DNA of 64,000 nucleotides from Bactrocera neohumeralis (GCF_024586455.1 NC_065922.1:33972089-34036088); one strand, 5' to 3'; positions 22,477-34,984 are shown, counted from the first letter of the stretch. Notes: generated from the letters alone by a model not told the origin. A program made the numbers and translations.

Positions 22477-24410
22477 AAAAGGGGGTTGTGAATATTTCAA
22501 GTCGGTCCGTGTAGCCGCCTCTGAGGAATTTTGCTCATCGGCTGAAAAGACGGAAACTATATTTCGGATCAACTTCAAATTTTCGTAAAATATTCTCAAG
22601 TATATGTATGTATATTCAAATATGCAAAAAAATCGGCTTTTTGCACCATCCACTTGTGATGCTTAAATAAACACATTTTTTGTCAGAATTAAAATACTTG
22701 TATATTATTCCACCTAGTTGCCTTCGCTACCAATTTTGTAGTATGATCTGTTTTCTGGGGTATTCTCTTCTGACCTGGGGGACCGGAAAGAGTCTCTGGG
22801 GTTGAATCTGGAGAATACGTTGAATGTGGAAACAATTTGCAGTCTGTTTCAGAAAATGTTGTCATCGTTTTTATCAATTTCTCGAACAGTACCGTTGTCT
22901 TAGACCTGAAATTCCATAATGTAGTTTTTCAAATTGTGCTGTTTGCTGGCGATTTCGCCTTTCAAACTTTTTACAAACACATTTACGAGTAGCAGTTTAC
23001 TTTAAAGGTTTCATTTTCAAGTTAGTCGACACGAATTTTAGTAAAAATAATAAAAGAAAGCTCTGACAAGTCACCTACGGTTAAATTTATCTTAACTACC
23101 ATTGCTTTCTATTATCAAAATGCTCCCATAATCTCTTTTGTAAAAATTAGTAGCTGCTAGCTTTTCCGTGTATAAAATTTTCTATGAAGAAAATATATGT
23201 ACTTTTTTAGCATAAGTTCATGAAGCTTGAATATGAGAGATTCTGGTATTGTAGTGGTTGAACACTTACTTTTTCTTTGTTCGTTGGGTTCGCTCTGTAT
23301 AAAACTGTGGTTGAGGCAAGTTCTGTAGATGCCTTATTTTTTGCCGAATCATGGGATTGCTGGGTACACAGAGAACTGTGCGAATGACTTTATGTATTTG
23401 CTTTTTCCCTTTCGACTATTGATCTCACTATGAAATGGTATTCATTTGGCTTGCTTATATCCCAAATCTGCTTCACTTACTACTTTTGCAATTTTATAGG
23501 CTTTTGTAAATTACCTTCATTCTTTTTCTACAACACAAGTTGTCTAATATTATGATAATCCAGGATTTGTAAAACGAGAAGTGAGAATCCTTAACTTATT
23601 TCTGCGTTGAGATGATTTGTAGCTTGTTAACAAGTTAATGTCAATTACAAATATTAATTAAAAGAGACCCTTCGTGCACAAATTTCAGGCCTATTTTTGA
23701 CAATGGATTACAAAAAATCTAAACTTCTAAAATCTAAAAATCCTTAAACTTGCATATAGAAGAAACCAATATCATTTTTCAAAAGCCTGTCCTTGATGTG
23801 CCCTTGATTTCATCACTCCCGATGCGACGTAATGCACTTTTTGGCAAGAGACTTCAGTTTCAAAACCTTGAAACTAAAAAAAAATTTATCTTTTTACTTA
23901 GTATATATTAAAAACTACTTATGTCTAGACACAAGGTTTTTTGAATATTTGCAAAACTTACAAAATGGCTGTGTATTTCAAGCTAAAAGAGAGTGTAAAT
24001 TCGAAAAACAAAATGTTGATAAAGCTCGTTTAGGGTTTCATGTATTAGTAACATATTACATATTTCGAATATCTTTTACCAAAACTTAAAAAACACATAA
24101 TGTTTTAGAAAACGCGTTTTAGGGTATATGGTCACCGCGCAATTGGTTTTGGGTCCGATATCTCATAAATTACATACTTTTGATCAAAACCTTTTCATTT
24201 TTAGTTAAGTATGCAATAAAATCTGCAAAAAAAAATCGATTTTTTCAAATCGAAAAGTAGACGACGACCCCTTAATGAAAGTGAGATACCATGCGTATGA
24301 GTAACCGTGAGGTAGAGTTTGTAAAAATTTCCGCAGCAACCGGAATTTTTCAAATACATTTTTTTTGTCAACGTTGGGTACGAAAAAAAGTAAAGGCATA
24401 TTTTCAGTAC
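22477..24410. other. AT-rich spacer with repeat-like texture
   Basis: No gene was recognised. The frame 22689-22877 (-) contains 'YSPDSTP', which superficially recalls the mariner 'YSPDLAP' motif but lacks supporting context. The part at 23660-24400 has long A/T runs and phrases such as 'ggtccgatatctcat', suggesting a further degenerate repeat. Confidence 0.35.
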
Positions 24411-24414
24411 ATTT

Positions 24415-24680
24415 TTTTCTTTTTCTTCTTCTTTATTGGCGGAGACACCGCTTACACGGCTATAGCGTTTTTTACGTGGCGGGCCCCCAAACCCACCGCA
24501 CAACCCTGAGGAGGGATGGTTCGCCTTCTCACTTTGGCCTTCAAACGGACGTTCTTTGGCTACCCAGAGGATATCTTGTTTAAGACCAAAAGTCGTGAGC
24601 TGCTTCAGCCATATGTAAAAGAATCGTTTCTGGCCATTCCCAAGTGAATGGCAATCAGAGAACTTTCCTCACTTGCGTGA
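24415..24680 (-). mobile_element. Short LINE 3'-end fragment (RTE-like)
   Basis: It begins 'ttcttcttctttattggcgg' then 'agacaccgctta', the same kind of terminal sequence as the RTE-like LINE at 24958. It then diverges into 'cgggcccccaaacccaccgc'. It may be a related family or a rearranged copy. No motif of RT is visible. Confidence 0.45.
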
Positions 24681-24957
24681 ACTTCTACACATGACTCCGT
24701 CCTCCATATTTTTCTACCTCCCAAATTTTTTAATAAAATTTATTTAATTATTTTATCAGAATTTGATCATATTGCTTTAGCTAATTAAAATTTGTTATTT
24801 TTTCTTGAACAAATTTTAGTAAAGAACTATTATTTAATTATGTTCAAACTAGCTTGATGTATTGCTATTTGTATTTAAATAAATTTCCAGACAAATTTGT
24901 TATATACTCGTAATCTAAAAAAGTTGCTCAGGGCTTTACCCCAACGAGACAAATGTT

Positions 24958-25830
24958 CTTCTTCTTCTTACCGGCGTAGACACCGCCTACTGGTTTATAG
25001 CCGAGTTAACAACAGCGCGTCAGTCATTTCCTCTATTTGGTGCCAATTCGAAACGGAGTGTAGGTCTTCCTTTTTCTCTGCTTCCACTGGCGGGTACTGA
25101 ATCGAAAACCTTCAAAGCGTATTTTACTCTTCCATTCGGACGACATGTCTCTTGATTCGCTGAACTATGTGATGTAGTCGTTCCATCGAATGCGATACTC
25201 GCCGTTGCCAATGCGCAAAGGACCATAAATCTAGCGCAGAAACTTTCTCTCGAAAACTCGTAACGTCGATTCATCAGTCCATGCCTCTGCATCATAGACT
25301 TTTAGAGTTTGGTCTTTGTTCGTCGAGAGAGAACTTTACTTTTCAATTGCCTATTCAGTCTAAAGTATTAGCACCGTTGACAAGAGTGATTCTGCGTTGG
25401 CTGATATTAATTTTGGTGTTGATGATGGTAATGATTGTCAACACTGGCGTGAAAGCCAAGTCACGAATGCGATGACTGTTTGTTTAATAGCAGAAAATAT
25501 TTCGTTTTGTCCTCGTTCACTACCAGACCCATGCGCTTTGGTTCCATATCCAGTCTGGAGAAAGAAGAATTAGCGGCGCGGTTGTTGAGGCCAATGATAT
25601 CAATGTACACTCTGTACACTCTTATAAAATATTATGCCTTCTCGATTCAGCTCTGAAGCTCGCATTATTTTCTCCAGCAGTAGGTTGAAGAAGTCACATG
25701 ATAGGAAGTCTCGTTGTCTGAAATCTCGTTTGGTATCGAGCGGCTCGAACTGGTTGGACTTTGTTGCTGAACGTCAGCTTACATAGCCGTATTAGCTTTG
25801 CGGGGATACCAAATTCAGACATAGGTCGAT
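24958..25830 (-). mobile_element. RTE-clade LINE, C-terminal RT and 3' end, degenerate
   Basis: On the minus strand, 'MGLVVNEDKTKYFLLLNKQSSHS' (about 25535-25470) is the RT region just after the catalytic box in RTE-clade elements. Further down come 'LKLYDAEAWTDESTLRVFERKFLRKIYGPLRIGNGEYRIRWND' and 'IKRHVVRMEE', 'EGFRF' and 'GSREKGRP'. These match the typical RTE end ('W.GHV.RM', 'GRRGRGRP'). The frame is broken into many pieces and the catalytic part upstream of 25830 is not recognisable. The 3' end is the 'cttcttcttaccggcgtaga' segment. Confidence 0.75.
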
Positions 25831-25834
25831 AGTG

Positions 25835-27200
25835 GAATTTTCACAAAAACCTTATTATCTTTAGTGAATAAGTCAGATCTTCAAAATTATGCACCGCTTA
25901 ATATACTATAGTACACAACATTAATACATATACATACAAGAATCGTTTTTCACGCTCCGTAAAAATTTATATTTGGCAATACACCTGTCACGAAATATTC
26001 GCAGTCCAACGCCGATCGTTATTCATCATTATTAATTAACCCTTTTAACCCCGACTCTCCTTTACAGTAATGTAGCGCAGCAAATTTTTTGCTAAACTAG
26101 CCTTTTAACAAAGCGAGAAAAATATAATAAAAGAGGCTATGCAGTGGCAATTAACCTTTTCCAGCACTAATATATTAATTAATTTGAAATTAATCATATA
26201 TACAACAAATAAATAATTAAATAAGATAAAACTTGGAGCTAATCAAATAATCCAAAACTAACGCCTCTTGACCTTAATAAATCTAATCCGTTATGCACTT
26301 GCTTCTGCGTAAAAATTAAAAATAAAAAAAAATTTAGTGAGAAAATGAAATATTTGCCGGACCGGAAGTGACCTCCACGCTCAAAAGCTTAGAACCTTAG
26401 AACGTCACTATGTCTAACCTATATAAATATGTATTATGTATATATGCGCGTATCATGTACATACATATGTTCCTTTATGTGTGCCAACCTCTAGTGAGAA
26501 TACATTTGCTCACTTGTAAATTAATGTAAACATTTATGCTTTCGGCTAACAAATCAACTCACACTTCATTGATAAGCATCGCATGGCAAGGAAGAGCATC
26601 AAAGCGGTAAACCGTAAAATTTGTGAATGAATTTAACTGACGCATCAGCAGCGTGTAAAATAAGCAGTACAGCGCTTTCAAAACTGCTAGTTATGGAACT
26701 ACACTACTACATTTCTAGCGGTGGAGCAAGCTCTGAGCATTTCATTGCTCTCGCAGTTTTTCATATTTTTTCTCATGATTCTCCTTTCGATTTCTCATTT
26801 CTCAGCGGCTTTGTTGTGCGCGCTCAATTGCTCTACATTGTTGTCAAAACAGTGACGTCGTTTACGTGCTTCCGGCGCGCCTCACTGCACTACTGATCGT
26901 TAAGTCTCTCTTTGATTGCGCTGAGTATAATGTTCATGGCTGACTAGCTGCTGAAGCAGTTTATTGCAATCGAAGCCGCCACAGCGTTACTTGTTGACGG
27001 TTGTACATTACGTCACTAACTATGTGCGCTTGTTAGCCGCTCTCTTTTTTATTGGTTTTATTATTTTTGTTTCGGCTTTTTGTGACTTTATGGCTTCATG
27101 GTTTTCCACAGTGCACAGTGGTCCTTATTATAGAGAATTATTTTAGACCATTTTAAACTAAAAAAATACTGCTTTGAAGCATATTTGAAGATTTAAAGAA
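25835..27200. other. Unique sequence, no gene recognised
   Basis: AT-rich to 26600, then less AT-rich (26600-27130). A frame at 26627-26896 (+) and another at 26964-27146 (+) have ordinary composition but no family signature. Possibly intronic or regulatory. Confidence 0.35.
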
Positions 27201-27212
27201 ATTGTTTTGCAT

Positions 27213-27445
27213 AGATAAGATTAGGTTGCTTTGTTTCGGTTTCGGTTAGATTGGTTATAATTAGCGTGCTTTGTTTTGTTTAGATTGGATTGGGTTGGGT
27301 TAGGTCAGGTTTGGTGGAGCTCGTTGTGGTGTGCTTAGCTTTGGTTGGTTAGATTAAGTTGGGTTAGTTTAGGTTAGATTTGTTTAGATTACTTTTGGAG
27401 GGTAGTTTGAATTATTTTGGTTGGAATAATTTAGGTTAGTTTTTG
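27213..27445. repeat. Degenerate GGTTAG/GATTGG-rich cluster
   Basis: The + strand is G/T-rich and C-poor, with many imperfect words such as ggttagatt, gggttaggt, tttaggtt and gattggg. There is no regular period. It superficially resembles TTAGG-type repeats, but flies lack TTAGG telomeres and the units are not in register. Confidence 0.6.
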
Positions 27446-27499
27446 TTAATGGCTTATACCCACTTGTGTATTTCAAAATAGTATGTTTTATATGGATAT

Positions 27500-28260
27500 A
27501 TGTATATATCGAATATTTTTTAAATATTTGAAAATATTCTCTGACAATTTGACGTTGATCCTGCGAATAGTTTCGGTGATATAAGCGTTTCGATCGTTTT
27601 GAAATTTTAACACTATTTTCTTAAATGTATTTGTCTTTGATTTTGATATTAATCGAAACAAAACGATTCTTAATGTGTAATAATTTCGTTTTTTAAGGGA
27701 TTTCTTCGAACAAAAAAATTCTTATTGTCAAAAAAAATTTTTTTTAGAAAAAAAATTGAATATTTTATTCAAACTCGTAAAAAAGGTGCCTTCGTGTTGA
27801 CAGCAGAACTTCGTGTAGAATTATTAAAAGTAAGGAGAATAAATTATGTGCTTTGAATAAAACCATAAACTAGTTATTAGACGAAAAGAAACAAAAAAGT
27901 GAAAATTGTTTTTTTGATAGCTGTTTTTACAAAAATCTTAAAATTGACTATTGATTGTTCTTATAGTTGTATATCAACAAAGGATCCTTCGTTCAAGATT
28001 TTGTTAAATATATCTCGAAAACCTGTGTAAATTTCATTAAGAGGGTTTGAGTAGTTCGCGAGAAATCTCGACAGCCGGTTGTGTTTTCAAAGTTTCGCGA
28101 AAAAAACGCGTTTAAAGTTTTAAGTGCCTATATAGTTGCCCTCGGGGCGCAACATTTCAAAGGTGTACCTCCAAAACTATTACTCGAATTAACCTTGGAA
28201 CTTAGAACAATATAAAGAGAAAAACATTTTTTTTTTTATGCCATGGAACTCATGTCACCC
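27500..28260. repeat. Dispersed repeat C, copy 3 (degenerate, partial)
   Basis: It shares with the copies at 21846 and 43902 the order: A/T-run block, 'gtttgagtagttcgcgagaa', 'cgacagccggttgtgttttc', 'ttcgcgaaaaaaacgcgttt' and 'acctccaaaactattactcg'. Termini were not found. It is more diverged than the other copies. Confidence 0.55.
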
Positions 28261-28407
28261 TTACACCAATCTGAAATGTAATTTATTTTTTTGCAAAAAA
28301 CTACTTATTTTGGGAGCCACCATTTTGTCGAAAATTAAAATTTGGACTCTTTGATCATTACCATTTTTTATCTATAGTAATAATAAATATTTTTGTTTTT
28401 AAATTTG

Positions 28408-28680
28408 AAATTATTTTAAGACGAAAATTGTTCCTTTCTACCAGAAATTGTATTTCGAATGATTATTTTAAGCAGACAATTTTTTCTTTCCCCAGACAAC
28501 TTTTTTCGATTGTCTTCCTTGAGATCGGTTACGGGATCAAAAGAATCCAAAATTTTTGTTTTTGAATTCTGTATGATTTTAAGCCGAATGTTGTTCCTTC
28601 CCCCAAACACATTTTTTCGCATATCTTCCTTGAGATCGGATATGAGTCCAAGGAAATCCAAAAATTATCATGAATCTCTA
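28408..28680. repeat. Short tandem array of about 112-bp units
   Basis: Two full units (starting about 28460 and 28572) and a truncated unit (about 28408) share 'attttaag', 'gttccttcccc', 'ttttttcg', 'tcttccttgagatcgg' and 'aatccaaaa'. The array sits just beyond repeat C copy 3. An open frame of 81 residues on the minus strand is a repeated artefact of the units. Confidence 0.7.
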
Positions 28681-31153
28681 ATTATTAAGGAACATTGAAT
28701 TCTGTAAATGAACTTTTTTTTTATATTTACATATTTATTAAATAAAATTCGTCTTAAAAAAGCGCATAAAAGCGGTTTTTTACTTGCAAGTGATTCCCTT
28801 ACCTGCATTATAACCGTTGGATGAAACTGAAGGAGAATTTCAAGTTCTAGTCGTATCAAATCACAAGTTGCGTTAGTATAGCGAAAGAGAACGTTCTGGC
28901 AAAAGTATTTCCCCGTATAGAATACAACGTTCGTTCCGGGCTCTTAGATCCAACTGTTGAAGAAATGCCTAACCTAATAGCAATAGAGAACTGTCGGCTC
29001 ATAATTCGGGGTGCTTTTTTTAGGACCGTGAAGAGCAAAATCTACTGTTTTTTATTATGTATGCAAAATATATATGCAGAAATCTTTAAATAAAATAAGA
29101 GAACTATCCCTCGACAGTTGTCATAAAGTTTCCATAAATATTCTTATTTTACGTCAGGCCATCATACTGTACTTCACTGCCTCGTGACAGTTCATGCGCT
29201 CACAATTGTCGCAATTGCAACCATTACCGATCACCTATCAGCCAGTGTTCAATTGTTGTAACTTTTTACTCTAACTTACATTGTCGCTATTGCTCTTTGT
29301 TGCTGTTGTTGTTGTTGTTGCTGCAGTTGCACATTTTGGTTAGTGTTACACATTTTTGCAGAATTAACATTGCTACATTGCACTTAAAAGTTGTCGTTAT
29401 TGTTTTTGCTATTGCCAACTGGTTTTTCTCAAATAACTCGCTGAGTGCTTAAAGAACCTGAGAGCATTTATTGATCACACCTGTTAACGCTTGCACTCGA
29501 AATTCACTCAGTGAACTAGTGAAGCTCAGCTTTTAAGCGACGCCTCAGCTTGTATGCTCTCCATGTTCATTTGGCAGATAGCACCGCTTTTGGTGTGCTC
29601 ATGCTCTCTCGCTCTCATTTTCGGGAGACTAACAGTGTTGTGGCTGCGCAAATTTGGCATTTTCAAGTTAATATCGCCCTCGCTGTGACTTATCAGCGCC
29701 AGTAAACAATTGTCTGTCAGCACTAGCGCAATGTTCTACGCTTGCCAGTGTCTAAGTCAAATAATTCGAATGCTGACTTAATTTTTTTAACAAAAACAAA
29801 AAAAAAAAATACAAAAAAACAATAAAAGAAACAAACTGCTCGATTAAGCGGCACGCTATAATTCTTTTAAGACACTATGAATGTAGTCTAAATATTTTTC
29901 GAACTTTACTCGATTAAATTGAATAAAAAAACTTGCTTAAGCAGCTGATTTTGCTGGCAATACGAAGACGACGGTGTTATTTAGTGTATTGGAAGTGTGA
30001 AATTGTGGTAAAATAAAATTAAAAAATTAATTAAAATATTTAAGTGTGGCAATAATCGTAAAACAATCAATAACGCTGTGTAAAAAAATAATAAATATTG
30101 CAAATTATTGAAATAAAATTATCTTAGTGTTTTTACAATTTTTATTTAAACATTTCGTAGACTACTTTTAGAGCTATTCGGACTCAACTGTGTGAAGCAT
30201 TCTTCAATGAGTATAAACTTTTAAGACATTAGAGACTTTTCTCACGTTTTTGTGCCACAAAAAAAAAAAAAATAAAAAGAAACGTTGACTTATACCTCAA
30301 GCAGATGGGAACAGCAAATTGCAGCAATCTCTAACAGCAACAACACAAATATTTATTTTGCAATTAGACCTTTTAGCGCTGAAAGTCTACGACTTTCTCA
30401 ACCAATGACTTTTGTTTTATTTATTTTTGTTACTTTTTTCTTTTGTTTTTGTGTTATTTTATTTTGATTTTTATTTTTATTTTACAACACCATCTCCCGA
30501 TGTTTCGCTAACAAATACTAAGAAAGCTTGTCATGCTAATTGGCATTTTAAGTAAATACATTTCGCGTTCTGCATTTGTGGAAAGCAAAACTGGTCATGG
30601 CAGAAAATGAAAGTAAACAGTTTCAACGCTGAATACATATTTTTGTATTTACTTAATGTTTTCTTGCTAAAATGACTGTTTATATTTTGCCAACAGCAAG
30701 TTCGTGGCTTAAGTCTTTTGTTCTTATTATTACCGGTATATTATAAAGTGCGCAGACTAGTTTGACATTTGTTTAAAAATAGATAAATGAAATTAAATAT
30801 TTATAAATCAATAACAGTTATAAGCTTAAAATGAGTTTTTCATAGTTTCTTTGTACTTGACTTTATTGTAGTAAATTTTTTAAATTTTTTTTTCTCAGAA
30901 TTGTCTTATATGAAGAAATAATTATTCATTTCATTTTTGGATTTCTGTAATACATATAAAATGTAAAATTTGGGAGAAAAACAATCGCATAAGGTGTCGG
31001 CTGTGTCAATAATGATGTTGTGAGTGTGAGTTAAAGCTCTAAAAATCACAATTTTCTTCTGAAAAACTTCAAACTTTATTAGTTACATAAATATTTTGAA
31101 AATCCATTGATTCATACGTGATTCTTTTTCAACCTTTATTCGTTTAAAATATA
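28681..31153. other. Long unique stretch, no gene recognised
   Basis: A GC-richer part at about 29140-29760 carries (GTT/GCT) repeats (about 29304-29325), followed by A-rich sequence (29780-30260). It resembles fly regulatory or UTR DNA. The frames 29526-29723 (-) and 30285-30467 (+) show no domain. Nothing supports a coding gene. Confidence 0.35.
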
Positions 31154-32356
31154 TTGGCCTGTCGAAAAAGTCTTTTCGTATTTTTAATCAAACTTCAACT
31201 TATTTTTTTTTACATTTACAATGAACTTTAATAAACCAAATATGTACCATTTTGGTCGACCACTTTTTACCATTTTTCCGCAAGAGACATTATTCCATTA
31301 GTGTAAAATTTTTCTGGCTTCTCGGCGAAAAACTGCGACAAGTAATTTCGCAGCCAACTTTACTCCATTAAGGGTGTTTTGCATTGACCGAAACAAGCGC
31401 TCCCAATTTTTGCCGAGTCATCAAAGATGTGTGTGTCTTGCGTTGTCCTGATGGAAGACGAAGCCATTTCTGTTGATCAGTTCGGGCCGTTTTTTTCGAT
31501 TGCTTGGTTCAATCTCATCAGTTGTTGACAGTAAAATGTAGAATCAATCGTTCGACCAGGCTGGAGCAGCTCATAAAGGTTGATACCTTTCCAATCCCAC
31601 CAAACACTCAGCATAACCTTTCGAGGTGTCAATGCTGAATTTGCGACAATTTGTTCAGCTTCACCACGCTTGGACCACACTCTTTTTCGCACATTATTGT
31701 CGTATTTGATGCACTTCTCGTCTCCTGTTACCATTCGCTTCAGAAAAGATTCGATTTCATTTCTTTTTAGCAAAGAATCACAGATATTAATTCGCTCCAT
31801 TAAATTTTTCGGAGACAATTCATGTGGTACCCAAACATCGAGCTTTTTTTTTGTAACCAGTCTTTTTTAAAAGATTCAAAAGCGTTTGATCATGAATCCT
31901 TAGCGATGTCATGGCTGCTTATGTAACGGTCCTGATCAGTCTTTTCCATAATAAGTATCATCGACTTTTTCAAAAATAGTTCGACCATAGCGAGGTGCCT
32001 CTTTCACGTCGAAATTTCCGGAACGGAGGCGAGCGAACCATTGTCGGCTACACGAACTGATACAGCATCGCCTTTGTAAACTTCACAAATTTCGTTGGTG
32101 GCTTGCGTGGCATTCTTCCCTTTTTTATACAAAAATTTCAAAATTTAGAGAATTTCTTCATTATTTTCATTCATTTTTGAACAGCTGTCACTTATTTTGA
32201 ACTTCCCGAATTTAATTTTTGGTTAAATAAAGCTTAAAGTCTGAGCGTTCTAACACTATATGGTATCACACAATGCGATTGGGAGCACTGGAGATGTACA
32301 TACGACTACAACGACATCTATTGGCAAAATACGAAACGACTTTTTCGACTACCCAA
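31154..32356 (-). mobile_element. DD34D mariner, both TIRs present, inactive
   Basis: TIRs are visible at both ends: 'ttggcctgtcgaaaaagtct' at 31154 and the reverse complement 'cgactttttcgactacccaa' ending at 32356. TA flanks both ends (31152-31153, 32357-32358). The transposase reads on the minus strand from about 32176. The HTH region is shattered by frameshifts. Frame 31818-31477 carries the first catalytic Asp (GDEKC) and 'LYELLQPGRTIDSTFYCQQL'. The 'HQDNAR' motif with the second Asp is at about 31445-31462. Compared with the sister copy at 58017, a deletion of about 70 bp near 31398 removes the third catalytic 'SSDYHLF' block. The element is therefore dead in itself. Confidence 0.88.
31477..31818 (-). 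pseudogene. DD34D mariner transposase, central domain
   Basis: The 113-residue frame reads 'NLMERINICDSLLKRNEIESFLKRMVTGDEKCIKYDN', with the first catalytic Asp in GDEK; Cys replaces the usual Trp after it. It continues 'VRKRVWSKRGEAEQIVANSALTPRKVMLSVWWDWKGINLYEL'. These are hallmarks of mariner DD34D transposases of the cecropia/mellifera type. It ends just before the second catalytic Asp because of a frame change. Confidence 0.85.
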
Positions 32357-34247
32357 TATTTAAGCATTTTTCAATATTATTAAACTTTGTTGTTGCTGTT
32401 ATGTAAATATATTAAAAGTCTGTTTGGTTTAGGCCTGAAATTTGCAAAAAATAACTAAGGCAAATTAATAATATTTCGAATTTAAAGCAAAATCTGTAGA
32501 AAGTAAAACTTTGAAGAGTTAAAGCCAATTAATCACAAAAAATATTAAACAAAAACTAAATGAGAAATAGGCCTTTGCAATAAAGTTGAAACCAAGTTAC
32601 AAAAAAATCTAATAAATAAAAACAGAAAACGGCCGATTTCAAACCAAAATGTTGCTGTCATCATAGCCATTAGCAACACCAGCAAACAAAAAGAAAAAAA
32701 CTTAAGCAACGGTAAAATTGGCGCATGCGCCTTGATGTACAATTTAACGGTGTTGCAGATTATCGCAGTGCGTTGAAACGAACAAGATCAGGTGAAAAGC
32801 GGCGAAAATATTAAAGGCAGAAGACGTGAACATTTAATGCGGTTAGGGTGATTGTGAAAAAGAAAGAAAGATATGAAAAATAATGAAAAATTATTTAAAA
32901 CTATTATTTTGCAAAAAATATTTTAACACTGTAAAGCAATTCTGTGTTCAGTGGGACTAAAATGAGCAAATAAACTATCAGAAATGCTAAACGAATAACA
33001 GTTTTTATAAAATGAAATCAGCAGTAAATAGTAATTAGTTCAGTTAAACAAGTGACATTTGAAGAAAATAATAATATCTGCTGTTTCATCGTTCCCTCTA
33101 CTATTTTTCGGTTTGCCTTTTACGCTCTCTCTTGTCTCTTCCATATAATCATTTATATTTTTTTTGTTTTTATAATTTCTAACTCGCATAGTGATTCTCC
33201 ATTAGCTGTGCTTTTCGCTAAATCATTATTAAAGTAAAGAAAAACCAACAAACTACAACAAAAATAACAACAACAAATAATTTTACAAAAATATTTTGCA
33301 TTGCAAATTGCAAAATTTCCATTTGTGTGAATAAAAAATGGTCTACAAATCAGCGGTGAACAAGAAGCAAACATTTTTGGCAAACCAACAACAAAAACAA
33401 TAGTAAAAGCTAGAAAAAACTAAGCTAAGCTGCGATTAACACTTTGTCACACTAGAGTGAGGCATTTGCTAAACCAAAAGTGTCGCAGAAAGGCAGAAAG
33501 AAACAAGGAAAACCTAAATAAAAAATATTTGGAAAAAACAAAAACAAAAAAATTATAACTAAATAAAATAAAATTATTAAAACGAAAAAAAAAATTCAAA
33601 AAAAGTAACAAATAAAATATGTAAATTTTCTAAAAAACAAAAAAATAACCAAAAACATAAAAAAAATAATTTAAAAGTGCAAAAATAATTGCAAAGCATG
33701 CGAAAATTAAACACGAATTGCCGAAAAAATATAAAATAATTATTAGAGTGTTTTACTTTTTTGCTTGTGTCACAACAATTGAAAGCGAAAATTGTGAAAG
33801 AAACCAAATAAAATCACACAAAAACGTAACAAAGCAAAGTTAAGAAGTTAATAAACAAAAAAAAAAAACAAAATTATAACAACAAAAAAACCGCCGAAAA
33901 AGATAAACACAACATTGACTCACGTGCCCCCATTGATCGTTCGCACTCTTGCCGTCGCCGCAGCGGCCACTACGAAAGCGCTCTGTTGATCGCGCGCACG
34001 TGCCTTCTTCACTCAATGATCATCGCTTCGTTTGTGTCTACTGCTTGTTTTTCCTTCCTTTTTGTTGTTTTGTCTTGACTTTTTCTGCGGCACTTTTGCT
34101 GCTGTGCTGTATGCAGGTGCTGTGGCAGCAGTCGTTTGAGTTTTTCGGCAGCCAAACAAAAACAAAAAACAGCAACAAAATTAAATAACAACAAAATATA
34201 GAGAACAACCGTTAGTGCAATAAGCAGCTTCGCGCAGTAAAGTGCAG
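32357..34247 (+). other. A-rich unique block; candidate 5' non-coding exon region
   Basis: The + strand is markedly A-rich, with CAA/AAC words and no normal open frame, as in many fly 5' UTRs. A GC-richer island at about 33920-34140 contains 'gcccccattgatcgttcgca' and 'gccgtcgccgcagcggccac'. The block ends exactly at a perfect splice-donor consensus, CAG|GTGAGT, with the exon side ending at 34247. I infer a possible untranslated first exon on the + strand, but no start site, downstream exon or protein can be shown. Confidence 0.3.
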
Positions 34248-34253
34248 GTGAGT
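34248..34253 (+). promoter_or_regulatory. Candidate 5' splice site (GTGAGT)
   Basis: CAG|GTGAGT matches the metazoan U1 donor consensus at every position and follows an A-rich, UTR-like block. A match of this length also occurs by chance, so this is only a candidate. Confidence 0.25.
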
Positions 34254-34675
34254 TCAAGTTTGTTGCTTAAGTCTTTCGTTACACTACTTGCAATATGGAG
34301 CTGCGCAAAACAAACGCAGAAACAGAAACATTTATCTATTGCTGCTTCACTTTTTGCTGTAATATATTAAAATTATTTGTTTTTTTTATGAGCTTCGTCG
34401 GCAATTTGTCAGTTGAGTCTATGGGGGAATGTAATTATTATGTAGAGTTTATGTGCAGAATGGAGAGGCAGAACTGGAATTGAAAATAAGTCTTTTTTTT
34501 GCTGAAATTTTATAGTATTAACAGTTGTTGTTGATCTATCCAATTTGCAGTTTTACTCATAAATTTAAGCAAAAGAAAAGTAATAAAAATATTCCTGGAT
34601 AAATAAGAATTTCAATTTGTTTTTTTTTTGTTAGCTTGATTATTTTCCTTAACTACTAAGAAGAAAGTAAATATT
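34254..34675. other. Spacer, nothing recognised
   Basis: AT-rich sequence containing a short + frame (34295-34483) without family resemblance. Confidence 0.35.
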
Positions 34676-34980
34676 GGGTTAGGTAGGCCAATTAGCCACG
34701 CATAGACCAGTTTTGGTCCTTTGCAATACCTGATGGAGTTCAGTTGCTAGGTCCAAGAGGAGTAGTCATACTTTAGGATGTCTGTCCTTGATGTTAATTT
34801 TAACAGACAGCGGTCTCACTATCGATACCTCTTCTAGTGTATTATACCGTGGGGTCCCTAGATGCTTATAGCGTAGCCCTGCCAAGGCACAAGTGCACAA
34901 GATATGCTCCATTGTTTTCCTGGTGCCCTGCTCTAGACATTTCTTGCAGTCTTCTCGATCTGTCAGACCCAACTTGCGGG
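34676..34980 (-). mobile_element. LINE ORF2 C-terminal fragment with Cys/His block
   Basis: The minus-strand frame (34972-34766) contains 'DREDCKKCLEQGTRKTMEHILCTCALAGLRYKHLG', a C-x2-C-x(9-11)-H-x(3-5)-C arrangement found near the C-terminus of many non-LTR ORF2 proteins. It continues 'LEEVSIVRPLSV'. The + strand end 'gggttaggtaggccaattag' may be the 3' UTR. It is a short, 5'-truncated insertion. Confidence 0.65.
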
Positions 34981-34984
34981 CGTG

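Noticed and set aside
22689..22877. 'HSTYSPDSTPETL' as a mariner third-Asp motif
   Set aside because: The following residues do not continue as DYHLF/DFFLF and no flanking transposase pieces or TIRs are visible.
27213..27445. Interstitial telomere
   Set aside because: Units are not in register, and dipterans do not use TTAGG telomeres; retained only as a curiosity in the findings.
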